NCBI RefSeq assembly: GCF_023635005.1
Contig: NZ_JAMLJM010000001.1
Span: 558,001 to 622,000, forward strand
Source of the DNA: Flavobacterium luminosum
GTDB lineage: Bacteria; Bacteroidota; Bacteroidia; Flavobacteriales; Flavobacteriaceae
Length of the DNA: 64,000 bases
Direction: 5' to 3'
The notes below the pieces were generated by a model, which worked only from the letters and a program-made list of their open reading frames with translations, did not search any database and had not been told where the DNA came from. Of the stretch, positions 43,717-52,052 are shown in pieces. Both the position numbers and the translations under genes were made by a program. The stretch's first letter is position 1, and every line of letters starts with the position of its first letter.

Positions 43717-44301
43717 ATGCTCAAAATTGGACTCTATTTCGGAACATTTAATCCTATTCACATAGGACATTTGATTATTGCCAATCATATGGCAGAATAT
43801 TCTAATTTGGACCAAATATGGATGGTTGTCACGCCGCACAATCCACACAAACAAAAAAGCACCTTATTAGATGATTACCATCGATTACACATGGTGCATT
43901 TGGCTACTGAAGACTATCCGAAAATTAAACCTTCCGACATAGAATTTAAGTTACCTCAACCCAATTATACGGTAAACACTCTGTTCCATTTACAGGAAAA
44001 ATATCCTGAATATGAGTTTTCATTAATCATGGGAGAAGACAATCTCAATTCATTGCATAAATGGAAAAATTATGAAGTGATTCTTCAAAATCACGATATT
44101 TATGTTTATCCACGTCTGCATTCAGGAGAAATGGATCCTCAGTTTTCTGATAATCCTAAAATTCACCGTGTAGGAGCTCCTATCATAGAATTGTCTTCGA
44201 CTTTTATCCGAGAAAGTATCAAGAATAAAAAGAACGTTACTCCTTTGTTACCCCATAAAGTATGGCAATATGTAGAACACAATTTGTTTTACAAAAAGTA
44301 A
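43717..44301 (+). CDS. nadD: Nicotinate-nucleotide adenylyltransferase
   Basis: This enzyme adenylates nicotinate mononucleotide in NAD synthesis. The 194-residue sequence has the nucleotidyltransferase motif GTFNPIHIGHL (H15, H18) and the ELSSTFIRESI block corresponding to ISSTxIR. It lies 33 bases after gmk. The stop is followed by one base and then the end of the convergent broken LysR gene. Confidence 0.96.
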   Translation: MLKIGLYFGTFNPIHIGHLIIANHMAEYSNLDQIWMVVTPHNPHKQKSTLLDDYHRLHMVHLATEDYPKIKPSDIEFKLPQPNYTVNTLFHLQEKYPEYEFSLIMGEDNLNSLHKWKNYEVILQNHDIYVYPRLHSGEMDPQFSDNPKIHRVGAPIIELSSTFIRESIKNKKNVTPLLPHKVWQYVEHNLFYKK

Positions 44302-44302
44302 G

Positions 44303-45198
44303 TTAAACCAGCTCTGTTTTCAAAACCTTTACGATTTCGTCAAAAACTGAGGTTAAATTTTTATTCTTTCTCGACAAGAGAAAAAGTTCAGTGTTGGGCA
44401 TTTTTTTAGAATCCCATAAAACCTGCAATTGATTATTCATTAAAAAAGGCTGCACGTTACAATCCCAAGCTACTGCCACTCCAGTATTTTTAGACAAAAT
44501 TTCCAGCATTTCATATTCTGAAGGAATGATATAATTAGGCTCCATAGATGGTCTTTTCTTATCGAAAACATAAAGCCAAAATAATTTAATATGTGGAATA
44601 CGAGCATCATGACTAAACCATTTTTGCTTATTGAGCCATTGCTCCACTGCGGGAAAGTCATTTCTTTTTATGGCTGCTTTAACAGTAGTACCATCCAAAT
44701 TTGTAGAAGCCACCAAAACTTGCTTAATATCCCTAATCTTAACCTGAATCGTATCAAAAGTGTCAAACTTTTTTGTGACTAGGGCAAAATCGATCTTTTT
44801 GCCATCTACCATTTCAAAAAGAGTATCATTTTCATGAAACGTAAAATCGATAGAATCGAACTTCGCTACCAAACTATTTCCTATGGAACTCATGAGATGC
44901 TTGGAAATCCCCACTGAAAATAATCGCTCGGTATTCACGGCCTGTGCTTTAAAGCCACTCTCCACATTTTCAAGGCGTTCCAAAGCCTCTATAATTAAAT
45001 TATTTAGTAACTTAGCATATTCCGTGGTTCTACCCCTTTCGATTTCCTAACAAACAACTGATACCCCACACTTGCTTCGAGCATGGCAATTTGCTGGCTA
45101 ACCGCTGGCTGACTAATAAATAATTCCTTAGCAGCCAATGAAAAATTACCGTTTTTATACACCGATTTGAAAGTTCGATACCATTCTAAGTTTACCAT
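44303..45198 (-). pseudogene. LysR-type transcriptional regulator, frameshifted
   Basis: The N-terminal frame starts at 45198 and encodes a winged HTH (LEWYRTFKSVYKNGNFSLAAKELFISQPAVSQQIAMLEASVGYQLFVRK in two reading blocks) but stops at 45004. The effector-binding domain continues in another frame down to 44303. Inserting one base near 45022-45027 restores a continuous reading: VEP followed by TEYAKLLNNLIIEAL and then ERLENVESGF, which fits the family linker helix. So a single-base deletion explains the break. It is divergent from the DJ-1-like and alcohol dehydrogenase genes it would be expected to control. Loss may be real or a sequence error. Confidence 0.85.
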
Positions 45199-45216
45199 GA
45201 TATAAATTTATTTATC
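45199..45216. promoter_or_regulatory. Imperfect palindrome beside the LysR start
   Basis: The ends GATA and TATC of an 18-base AT-rich imperfect palindrome abut the LysR start codon. LysR-type boxes have this T-N11-A shape and often lie between the regulator and its divergent target. This is suggestive only. Confidence 0.3.
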
Positions 45217-45259
45217 ACAAACATAATTCAATTTATTTTTACTAATAACACAATCGAAG

Positions 45260-45267
45260 TAAATTTG
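45260..45267 (+). promoter_or_regulatory. -7 box of the DJ-1-like gene
   Basis: TAAATTTG is an exact TAnnTTTG match, 18 bases before the ATG at 45286. Confidence 0.55.
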
Positions 45268-45285
45268 TAGCAAAAAAAATAAATA

Positions 45286-46053
45286 ATGAAACAATTAATT
45301 TTATTAGGACTTATGGCAGTGGCTGTAGGTTGCAAAACAAAAAATATAGAACAAGAAAAAAACAACACTATGAAAAAAGTATTATTTGTGGTTACTAGCC
45401 ACGATCAATTGGGTAATACAGGAGCTAAAACAGGCTTCTGGACAGAAGAATTTGCAGCGCCTTATTATGCTTTGATAGACCAAGGAGTAGAAGTAACTAT
45501 TGCATCACCTCTTGGCGGTCAACCTCCAATTGACCCTAAAAGTGCTGACCCTAGCTCGGCTACAGAAGACACCAAACGTTTTGACAATGATAAAGATCTT
45601 TTGGAAAAATTAAAACATACTCATAAATTAGCTGATATCAATCAAGCTGATTACGATGCTGTTTTTTATCCTGGTGGTCACGGACCTCTTTGGGATTTGG
45701 CAGAAGATGAAAAATCAATCGCTTTAATTGCTGATTTTTATAAAAATAACAAACCTATAAGTTTTGTTTGTCACGCTCCAGCTGCATTGAAAAACGTAAA
45801 AATTGATGGTGAGTTCTTGGTAAAAGGAAAAAAACTAACCGGTTTTACTAATGAGGAAGAAGAAGCAGTAGGGTTAGCAAACATAGTTCCGTTCTTGTTA
45901 GAAAACGAATTACAGAAAAATGGTGCTACCTATTCTAAATCTGAAAATTGGCAAGAATATGCTGTGGAAGATGGTTTATTAATTACTGGTCAAAATCCAG
46001 CCTCTTCTAAATTGGTAGCAAAAAAATTATTAGATCAATTAAACAAAAAATAA
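45286..46053 (+). CDS. DJ-1/PfpI family protein with lipoprotein signal
   Basis: The 255-residue protein has a class I amidotransferase-like DJ-1/Hsp31 domain with the nucleophile elbow FVCHAPAAL (C162, H163), the GGHG loop and the FWTEEFAAPYYAL segment with the conserved Glu. Relatives act as glutathione-independent glyoxalases or chaperones. The first 16 residues form a lipoprotein signal ending VAVGC (C16), placing it in the envelope. An internal ATG at 45370 (MKKVLFVVTSHD) would give a cytosolic form. It is 2 bases from the alcohol dehydrogenase gene, hinting at aldehyde detoxification. Confidence 0.87.
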   Translation: MKQLILLGLMAVAVGCKTKNIEQEKNNTMKKVLFVVTSHDQLGNTGAKTGFWTEEFAAPYYALIDQGVEVTIASPLGGQPPIDPKSADPSSATEDTKRFDNDKDLLEKLKHTHKLADINQADYDAVFYPGGHGPLWDLAEDEKSIALIADFYKNNKPISFVCHAPAALKNVKIDGEFLVKGKKLTGFTNEEEEAVGLANIVPFLLENELQKNGATYSKSENWQEYAVEDGLLITGQNPASSKLVAKKLLDQLNKK

Positions 46054-46055
46054 GT

Positions 46056-47219
46056 ATGTTAAACTTCGAATTATACAATCCTGTAAACTATGTGTTTGGG
46101 AAGGGACAAATAGCTAAGCTCCCTGAATTATTACCTGCTAATACTAAAATTCTCCTAGCCTATGGTGGAGGAAGTATTTTTAAAAATGGTATCTACGATC
46201 AAGTAAAAACCGCTTTAGCTGGATTTGATGTTGTGGAGTTTGGTGGTATTGAACCAAATCCTAGATATGAAACTTTAATGAAAGCAGTAGCAATCATTAA
46301 AGAACAAAACATTGGTTTCATCTTAGCTGTAGGCGGAGGAAGTGTTATTGATGGAATTAAATTTGTTTCTGCAGCCGTTAAATTTAATGGCGATCCTATC
46401 GATATTTTACAAAAACGTATTCTAACAAAAGATACCAATGCGGTAATTCCATTTGGAGGCATTTTGACATTACCTGCTACAGGTTCAGAAATGAATTCAG
46501 GAGGAGTAATTACCATTAACGCTACTCAAGAAAAATTATCTTTTGGAGGAAGTGCATTATTCCCTAAATTTTCAATAGTAGACCCTACTGTTATTCATTC
46601 ATTACCAAAAAGACAACTACAAAACGGTGTAGTAGATGCTTTTACTCATGTTTTAGAGCAATACCTTACTTATTCTCATGATGCTTTATTACAAGACCGC
46701 TTAGCAGAAAGCATCTTACAAACATTAATTGAAGTTGGTCCTGATGTAGTAGAAAATCCAACTGATTACAAATTGGCTTCCAACTTTGTTTGGAGTTGTA
46801 CTATGGCACTAAATGGATTAATCCAAAAAGGAGTACCTTCGGATTGGGCTACCCACATGATTGGTCATGAACTAACAGCACTTTACGAAATCGATCATGC
46901 AAGAACATTGGCTATTATTGGTCCAAATTTATATCGAGTGATGTTTGACTCTAAGAAAGAAAAATTAGCACAATACGGAAAACGCGTTTGGAATCTTCAA
47001 GGAACCGATGAGGATATTGCTAAAAAAGCGATTGATAAAACTACTGAGTTTTTCCAAAAAATGGGAATGTTAACTCGTTTATCTGAAAACACTTCTAACT
47101 ACGATGGAACAGCCGATTTTATTGTAAAACGCTTCGAGGAAAGAGGCTGGACTGCTATGGGTGAAAAACAAAATATCACACCAGAAAAAGTACGTGAAAT
47201 TGTAGAATTGAGTTATTAA
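46056..47219 (+). CDS. Iron-containing alcohol dehydrogenase, YqhD-like
   Basis: This 387-residue enzyme matches the YqhD/butanol dehydrogenase branch of group III alcohol dehydrogenases. It has the NADPH loop GGGSVIDG, the LPATGSEMNSGGVIT block and metal-ligand region DAFTHVLEQYLT and THMIGHELTALYEIDHARTLAI with its histidines. YqhD-type enzymes reduce toxic aldehydes such as methylglyoxal and acrolein. It follows the DJ-1-like gene by 2 bases, so the two are one transcript. Confidence 0.93.
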   Translation: MLNFELYNPVNYVFGKGQIAKLPELLPANTKILLAYGGGSIFKNGIYDQVKTALAGFDVVEFGGIEPNPRYETLMKAVAIIKEQNIGFILAVGGGSVIDGIKFVSAAVKFNGDPIDILQKRILTKDTNAVIPFGGILTLPATGSEMNSGGVITINATQEKLSFGGSALFPKFSIVDPTVIHSLPKRQLQNGVVDAFTHVLEQYLTYSHDALLQDRLAESILQTLIEVGPDVVENPTDYKLASNFVWSCTMALNGLIQKGVPSDWATHMIGHELTALYEIDHARTLAIIGPNLYRVMFDSKKEKLAQYGKRVWNLQGTDEDIAKKAIDKTTEFFQKMGMLTRLSENTSNYDGTADFIVKRFEERGWTAMGEKQNITPEKVREIVELSY

Positions 47220-47240
47220 AATAGTTATAGTTATAAATTC

Positions 47241-47277
47241 AGAAGGCGCTCTGGGATGAATTCCTAGAGCGCCTTCT
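47241..47277 (+). terminator. Terminator of the DJ-1-alcohol dehydrogenase operon
   Basis: A perfect 12-bp stem pairs AGAAGGCGCTCT (47241-47252) with AGAGCGCCTTCT (47266-47277), with further GGGA/TTCC pairing possible in the loop. The T-tract is short. Confidence 0.75.
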
Positions 47278-47334
47278 TACTAAACACCAAAAACAAAACG
47301 TAATTCAACTTAAATTTATTTCAATTTACTAACT

Positions 47335-48216
47335 CTATTTTTTTGTACTTTTTCTCTTTACATCCAACGGTGATTGTTTCATGTATTGGATGAATCCTCT
47401 CCCGACAAATTCATAAGTAGTTCCGCTAGCATTATGATATAATCGTATACGACTATCATTAATAACGGTTAGTGTAAAAGATTCATTGCCCCAAAAATCA
47501 TAATCTAATGTTAAAGTTTTACTGTACATATTGGAAGTATTTAAAATTCCATAAAATCCAGTAAAGTCCCAATAAATACTATTTACACTTGTGCCTGGTA
47601 AATCTTTCGATGAACGAAATGTATCACTACTTCCTCCTGCTACGAACTGAATAAAATGTTCGTTATCAAAATCATTCAAAGCACCCGCTCTACTTGTATA
47701 CACTTTTTCCCAAGCTTTATATTCTTGTAAAAAGTAATGAATGTTGTCATAAAACAATCGATCGTAGTCAAAACCATTTCTTTGATAACCGATTAAGTAA
47801 TAGGTTGTATTTTGACGTCTATCGTATAATTTTATACGATTAGCAGCCGTTTGATATACTTCCAAGTCATAAGTTCCATAAACATCATGATAGACCCTTA
47901 TTCCATTTGAAAAATAATCGTAGTAGCCGACTCTAATTCCAAAACCGTTACCTGTTGACCCTATACCGGCTAAATTGTTATTGGCATACAAAGCACCCTC
48001 TAAAAAAGAGATCGTAAAAGCCCTTGACAAGAAAGGAACATCTCCCGAACCAGTGGTTGCCTCATAATCTACATACCACAATTCATAACTATTCATTAAT
48101 TCCGGTAACGAAATGCCGTTATCTACATAATCATCACCTATAAAAACATCGGCTGTACATGAACTCAACAACATTGTTGCTGACAAACTCACCAAAAATA
48201 ATTTTATCGCTCTCAT
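47335..48216 (-). CDS. Uncharacterised lipoprotein
   Basis: I do not recognise a named domain. The 293-residue protein has a lipobox (LLSSC, C20) and then two beta-rich halves that look like internal repeats: each has a solvent-exposed aromatic block ending RIKLYDRRQNTTYYLIGYQR in the first and RIRLYHNASGTTYEFVGRG in the second. The two-repeat structure suggests a duplicated beta-sandwich or lipocalin-like fold. It is probably on the outer membrane. It stands alone between gpsA and the alcohol dehydrogenase terminator. Confidence 0.75.
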   Translation of the reverse strand: MRAIKLFLVSLSATMLLSSCTADVFIGDDYVDNGISLPELMNSYELWYVDYEATTGSGDVPFLSRAFTISFLEGALYANNNLAGIGSTGNGFGIRVGYYDYFSNGIRVYHDVYGTYDLEVYQTAANRIKLYDRRQNTTYYLIGYQRNGFDYDRLFYDNIHYFLQEYKAWEKVYTSRAGALNDFDNEHFIQFVAGGSSDTFRSSKDLPGTSVNSIYWDFTGFYGILNTSNMYSKTLTLDYDFWGNESFTLTVINDSRIRLYHNASGTTYEFVGRGFIQYMKQSPLDVKRKSTKK

Positions 48217-48274
48217 AACTCAAGGTTTTTATAGTTTCATTTTAACATTACCAATATGCATGCCAAAAAATTGT

Positions 48275-48282
48275 TACCTTTG
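48275..48282 (+). promoter_or_regulatory. -7 box of gpsA
   Basis: TACCTTTG is an exact TAnnTTTG match, 90 bases before the longest gpsA start. Confidence 0.45.
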
Positions 48283-48371
48283 TATTCCTTTCATTTTTTG
48301 AATAAACTTTTACTCGTTTTTCTCTCAAAATTCACTATGTCTCCCTTGGTGAATTTAACGCGAAAAAAGAG

Positions 48372-49385
48372 ATGAAAATAACTATTATGAGTGAGAATAA
48401 ACATAAGTTTGCGGTTATAGGTGGTGGCAGTTGGGCTACAGCCATTGTAAAAATGTTAACAATGAATGTAGACCAAGTACAATGGTATATGCGTAGTGTG
48501 TATGCTTTAGAACACCTAAAATTGCATAAACATAACCCGAACTACCTAAGTTCTGTAGAATTTGACACTAAAAAACTTCATTTAACCAACGATATCAATG
48601 AGGCTGTTGCCAATGCAGACTATATTATCTTTGCTATTCCTTCAGCTTTCTTAAGTAACGAGTTGGCTAATTTAACCGAAAGTTTAGAAGGTAAAGTTAT
48701 CTTCTCTGCTATCAAAGGAATTGTACCGGAAAGCAGTTTAATTGTAGGACAGCATTTTAATACCTACTACAATATCCCATTTGAAAATATTGGGGTTATC
48801 ACAGGACCATGTCACGCTGAAGAAGTCGCTTTAGAACGTCTTTCGTACCTAACCATAGCGTGTGGCGATGCTTCCAAAGCTAAAATCATGGCCAAAAATC
48901 TGGCTAGTTATTTCATAAAAACAAAAACTACCGATGATATTATCGGAACCGAATATGCCGCTGTTTTAAAAAACATCTATTCTATTGCCGCAGGTATTGC
49001 ACACGGATTGGGTTACGGGGATAATTTCCAAGCGGTATTGATGAGTAATGCCATAAGAGAGATGAAACGTTTTATTAGAAAAGTACACAAAATGAAACGT
49101 AACATCAATAATTCGGCCTATTTAGGAGATTTACTAGTAACCGGTTATTCTCTCTTTTCTAGAAACAGAATGTTTGGTAACATGATAGGAAAAGGCTACA
49201 CAGTAAAATCGGCACAAATGGAAATGAGTATGATTGCAGAAGGTTATTATGCCGCAAAAAGTGCTTGGAATCTAAACAAAGAATACGGAGCTAAAACACC
49301 GATTCTTGATGCCGTTTATGAGGTTTTATATGAAGGAAAAGAAGCTAAAAAAGCCTTCAAAAAACTGACAGAAAAATTAGATTAA
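48372..49385 (+). CDS. gpsA: Glycerol-3-phosphate dehydrogenase [NAD(P)+]
   Basis: This enzyme makes sn-glycerol-3-phosphate from dihydroxyacetone phosphate, the entry point of phospholipid synthesis. The 337-residue chain has the nucleotide loop VIGGGSWATAIV and the catalytic lysine region AAVLKNIYSIAAGIAHGLGYGDN, with GPCHAEEVALERLSYLTIAC between. The ATG at 48387 (MSENKHKFAVIGGG) is an alternative start. It ends in a hairpin shared with the convergent hypothetical gene. Confidence 0.94.
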   Translation: MKITIMSENKHKFAVIGGGSWATAIVKMLTMNVDQVQWYMRSVYALEHLKLHKHNPNYLSSVEFDTKKLHLTNDINEAVANADYIIFAIPSAFLSNELANLTESLEGKVIFSAIKGIVPESSLIVGQHFNTYYNIPFENIGVITGPCHAEEVALERLSYLTIACGDASKAKIMAKNLASYFIKTKTTDDIIGTEYAAVLKNIYSIAAGIAHGLGYGDNFQAVLMSNAIREMKRFIRKVHKMKRNINNSAYLGDLLVTGYSLFSRNRMFGNMIGKGYTVKSAQMEMSMIAEGYYAAKSAWNLNKEYGAKTPILDAVYEVLYEGKEAKKAFKKLTEKLD

Positions 49386-49394
49386 ACTTATATA

Positions 49395-49436
49395 AAAAAG
49401 TAGTGCTTATCCCATTAAAGATAAGCGCTGCTTTTT
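49395..49436. terminator. Bidirectional terminator after gpsA
   Basis: A 17-bp stem with two G-U pairs runs from 49395-49411 to 49420-49436, flanked by T on the plus strand, and includes the stop region of the convergent gene. Confidence 0.88.
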
Positions 49437-49843
49437 TATTTTACTACCACTCCATTCTTCCATAAAATGGGTACTTCCTCTGTAGCATGTTCGTTAATGG
49501 TATTCTGACGGAAGGTGAATTTTTTATCATAAAGCGTATTACCTATAAAATACGTCACCATAAACTCATTATTTAGGGCTAAAACACTATTCTCAATCAT
49601 TTCTATTTTAAGAGCAGAAACACTAGGCAACGATTTAAAACCGTGTCGTAGAAGAGACGTTTTACGCATTTCGTTGTCGATTTTTCCGTAGGCTTTCGAA
49701 ACAACGATTAGGTTTTCCAACTCAAAATCAGAATCATTAATTAAATAAACGTTCCAAACTTTATCCATAAAATCGTCATTCCATTCTTGGATAGCGGCTA
49801 AAAATACATTTTCTACTTTGGGAATAATAATGTCTTTTTTCAT
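49436..49843 (-). CDS. Conserved protein of unknown function next to pheS
   Basis: The 135-residue protein has no recognised domain, signal peptide or membrane helix. It starts MKKDIIIPKVENVFLAAIQEWND and contains a beta-rich middle. Proteins like it are usual beside pheS in flavobacteria and I recall them carrying the phenylalanyl-tRNA synthetase name by error; the sequence shows nothing of a synthetase. It lies 78 bases after the pheS stop on the same strand. Function unknown. Confidence 0.75.
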   Translation of the reverse strand: MKKDIIIPKVENVFLAAIQEWNDDFMDKVWNVYLINDSDFELENLIVVSKAYGKIDNEMRKTSLLRHGFKSLPSVSALKIEMIENSVLALNNEFMVTYFIGNTLYDKKFTFRQNTINEHATEEVPILWKNGVVVK

Positions 49844-49921
49844 AAAAAGCTATAAAGATAAAAGTCGAAAGCCAAAAGCCTATTCAAAAGACTTTTGACC
49901 TTCGACAATACAATGTAAAAT

Positions 49922-50941
49922 TTATATACTCGATTTGAATTGCTCTAAGAAACGTACATCGTTTTCATAGAACATACGAATATCGCCAATTTGATACAAC
50001 AACATGGCAATACGTTCAATACCCATACCAAAGGCAAAACCATTGTATTCTTCTGGGTTGATGTCACAATTCTTTAACACATTAGGATCTACCATACCAC
50101 AGCCCATGATTTCCAACCAACCCGTTCCTTTGGTGATACGATAATCTGTTTCTGTTTTAAGTCCCCAGTAAATATCTACTTCAGCACTAGGCTCTGTAAA
50201 AGGGAAGTACGAAGGACGAAGACGTATTTTTGACTTACCAAACATTTCTTTGGTAAAATATAATAAGGTTTGCTTTAAATCGGCAAATGAAACATCTTTA
50301 TCAATGTATAATCCTTCTACTTGGTGAAAAATACAATGCGAACGAGATGAAATGGCTTCATTACGAAATACTCTACCTGGAGATATTGTACGAATAGGCG
50401 GCTTGTGACCTTCCATATATCTTACCTGTACCGATGAAGTATGTGTACGCAAAAGAACATCCGGATTCGTCTGAATGAAAAATGTATCTTGCATATCTCT
50501 TGCCGGATGGTACTCTGGAAGATTTAAAGCGGTAAAGTTGTGCCAATCGTCTTCAATTTCAGGACCTTCCGACACATTAAAACCTACATTAGAAAAAATG
50601 TCGATGATTTGATTTTTAACCAAAGAAATAGGATGACGTGAACCAATTTTGAAAGGTTCTTCTGGACGGGTTAAATCACCATAAATACCTTTGATTTCTT
50701 CCTTGCTCTCTAATTCCTCCTGAATCGTTTTTACTTTCTCTTCGGCTGTATTTTTTAGTGTATTGATGATTTGCCCAAATTCTTTTTTCTGATCGTTCGG
50801 TACATTTTTGAATTCAGCAAAGATTTCTTTCACCAATCCTTTACTTCCAAGGAATCGGATTCGGAATTCTTCTAATTTTTCTTTACTTTGAGTCTCAAAA
50901 GCCTGAGCCTCTGCTATGTATTCTTTAATCTTATCTATCAT
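49922..50941 (-). CDS. pheS: Phenylalanyl-tRNA synthetase alpha subunit
   Basis: This catalytic subunit charges tRNA-Phe as part of the alpha2beta2 complex. The 339-residue chain (start at 50941, MIDKIKEYIAEAQ) has an N-terminal coiled coil and class II motifs: HPARDMQDTFFI, the motif 2 region ISPGRVFRNEAISSRSHCIFHQVEGL and motif 3 GFAFGMGIERIAMLLYQIGDIR. The frame can begin at 50953, but the family start fits the later ATG. pheT is not adjacent, as is common in Bacteroidota. Confidence 0.97.
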   Translation of the reverse strand: MIDKIKEYIAEAQAFETQSKEKLEEFRIRFLGSKGLVKEIFAEFKNVPNDQKKEFGQIINTLKNTAEEKVKTIQEELESKEEIKGIYGDLTRPEEPFKIGSRHPISLVKNQIIDIFSNVGFNVSEGPEIEDDWHNFTALNLPEYHPARDMQDTFFIQTNPDVLLRTHTSSVQVRYMEGHKPPIRTISPGRVFRNEAISSRSHCIFHQVEGLYIDKDVSFADLKQTLLYFTKEMFGKSKIRLRPSYFPFTEPSAEVDIYWGLKTETDYRITKGTGWLEIMGCGMVDPNVLKNCDINPEEYNGFAFGMGIERIAMLLYQIGDIRMFYENDVRFLEQFKSSI

Positions 50942-50961
50942 CGGTCTTTTCAATATAATGG

Positions 50962-50969
50962 CAAAGTTA
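50962..50969 (-). promoter_or_regulatory. -7 box of pheS
   Basis: TAACTTTG on the minus strand, an exact match, 21 bases before the preferred ATG. Confidence 0.5.
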
Positions 50970-51010
50970 CAATTTTTAGTTTAGAGTTCACAGCGAACCG
51001 TTGACAGTAT

Positions 51011-51367
51011 TTATTTGATTATTTCTTTTTCTAAGAAGTAATTCACAATGGCCTCTTTCATTAAAACGGATTGTTCTCCTGCTTTTAAAGGTGGCAATGC
51101 TTCTTTAATTTTATAATGGGGCCATCCGTCATGATCGAAATAATCAAATTCATAATACCCATAAGGTTCTAACAACCTGCAAATAGCAATATGCATCAAA
51201 TTGATTTTTTCATCTTTTTTGAAAGCTTTTCCAAATCTTCCTAACTCTTGAATTCCGATGAGATAGATAATCGCATCCAGATCTAGTTCATCACCATCGG
51301 CAAACTGTTTAGAAAGTAGGTTGACCACCTGCTCCCAGCGGTTTTTAAGTTGTATATCGCGTGACAT
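51011..51367 (-). CDS. Conserved Bacteroidota protein of unknown function
   Basis: The 118-residue soluble protein starts MSRDIQLKNRWEQVVNLLSKQFADGDELDLDAIIYLIGIQELG and ends in a Lys-rich helix. I recognise it as a conserved Bacteroidota type without a characterised domain; FDYFDHDGWPHYKI is its most distinctive segment. The longer frame start at 51376 is less likely. It is divergent from cvpA with overlapping control regions and is separated from pheS by about 60 bases. Confidence 0.8.
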   Translation of the reverse strand: MSRDIQLKNRWEQVVNLLSKQFADGDELDLDAIIYLIGIQELGRFGKAFKKDEKINLMHIAICRLLEPYGYYEFDYFDHDGWPHYKIKEALPPLKAGEQSVLMKEAIVNYFLEKEIIK

Positions 51368-51416
51368 TATTTTCAAAATTTAAGTTAATGGTACAAAGAA
51401 ACCTTCATACACCTTG

Positions 51417-51424
51417 CAAAGATA
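51417..51424 (-). promoter_or_regulatory. -7 box of the 51011 gene
   Basis: TATCTTTG on the minus strand, 50 bases before the preferred ATG; it faces the cvpA -7 box 31 bases away. Confidence 0.5.
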
Positions 51425-51454
51425 CTATTGTTAGATGAGATTAAAGAATTCTGT

Positions 51455-51462
51455 TATCTTTG
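51455..51462 (+). promoter_or_regulatory. -7 box of cvpA
   Basis: TATCTTTG is an exact match, with a TTG at 51428-51430 and a 24-base spacer, 22 bases before the ATG at 51484. Confidence 0.55.
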
Positions 51463-51483
51463 TTACTCATCCAACTTTTAATC

Positions 51484-52038
51484 ATGGAATTTCTTGATAT
51501 TATATTGTCCGCTAGTCTTGTTTTTGGTTTTTACAAAGGATTTAAAAACGGGCTCTTTGTAGAATTGGCTTCGTTAGTAGCATTCTTCGTAGGACTTTTT
51601 GTTGCCTTAAAATTCTCCTACATCGTTGCTGAATTATTAGATGAAAGTTTTTCTTGGTCCCCAGAAAAAGTACAACTTATTGCGTTTTTAATTACTTTGG
51701 TTGGTGTAATTTTTACCATTCATTGGTCCGCTAAAATAGTATCGGAAATAGCAAATTTCGCTTTTCTTGGATGGGCCAATTCATTGCTAGGTGGTATTTT
51801 CGGGACGCTTAAGACTATTTTATTAATCGGTATTTTTCTGCATTTATTCGAGAAAATAAACATCAACAACCTCTTGGTAAGTAAAGAAACTCAAGAAAAT
51901 TCACTTTTGTTAGCGCCGTGCAAAAAGACTTCCGAAACCTTACTCCCCATTCTTAGCGATTGGTTTACGAGTTTGAAAGACAAAACCAATTCGATTGACC
52001 AAGAGCAAGAGACTTCTTCCACAACAAATCAAGCATAA
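51484..52038 (+). CDS. CvpA family membrane protein
   Basis: The 184-residue inner-membrane protein has four hydrophobic segments and the CvpA-type FGFYKGFKNGLFVELASLVAFFVGLFVALKFS start. The family is needed for colicin V production in E. coli and envelope functions elsewhere. The frame reaches back to 51460, but that codon lies within the -7 box, so the ATG at 51484 (MEFLDIILSAS) is the better start. The C-terminus is hydrophilic. Confidence 0.88.
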   Translation: MEFLDIILSASLVFGFYKGFKNGLFVELASLVAFFVGLFVALKFSYIVAELLDESFSWSPEKVQLIAFLITLVGVIFTIHWSAKIVSEIANFAFLGWANSLLGGIFGTLKTILLIGIFLHLFEKININNLLVSKETQENSLLLAPCKKTSETLLPILSDWFTSLKDKTNSIDQEQETSSTTNQA

Positions 52039-52052
52039 TCCGTAGAAACGGT

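Noticed and set aside
47221..47334. Small RNA at the hairpin after the alcohol dehydrogenase gene
   Set aside because: The hairpin lies directly after the stop and no separate promoter was found; an ordinary terminator explains it.
49436..49843. Naming this gene phenylalanyl-tRNA synthetase
   Set aside because: There are no class II synthetase motifs; the true alpha subunit is the neighbouring pheS.
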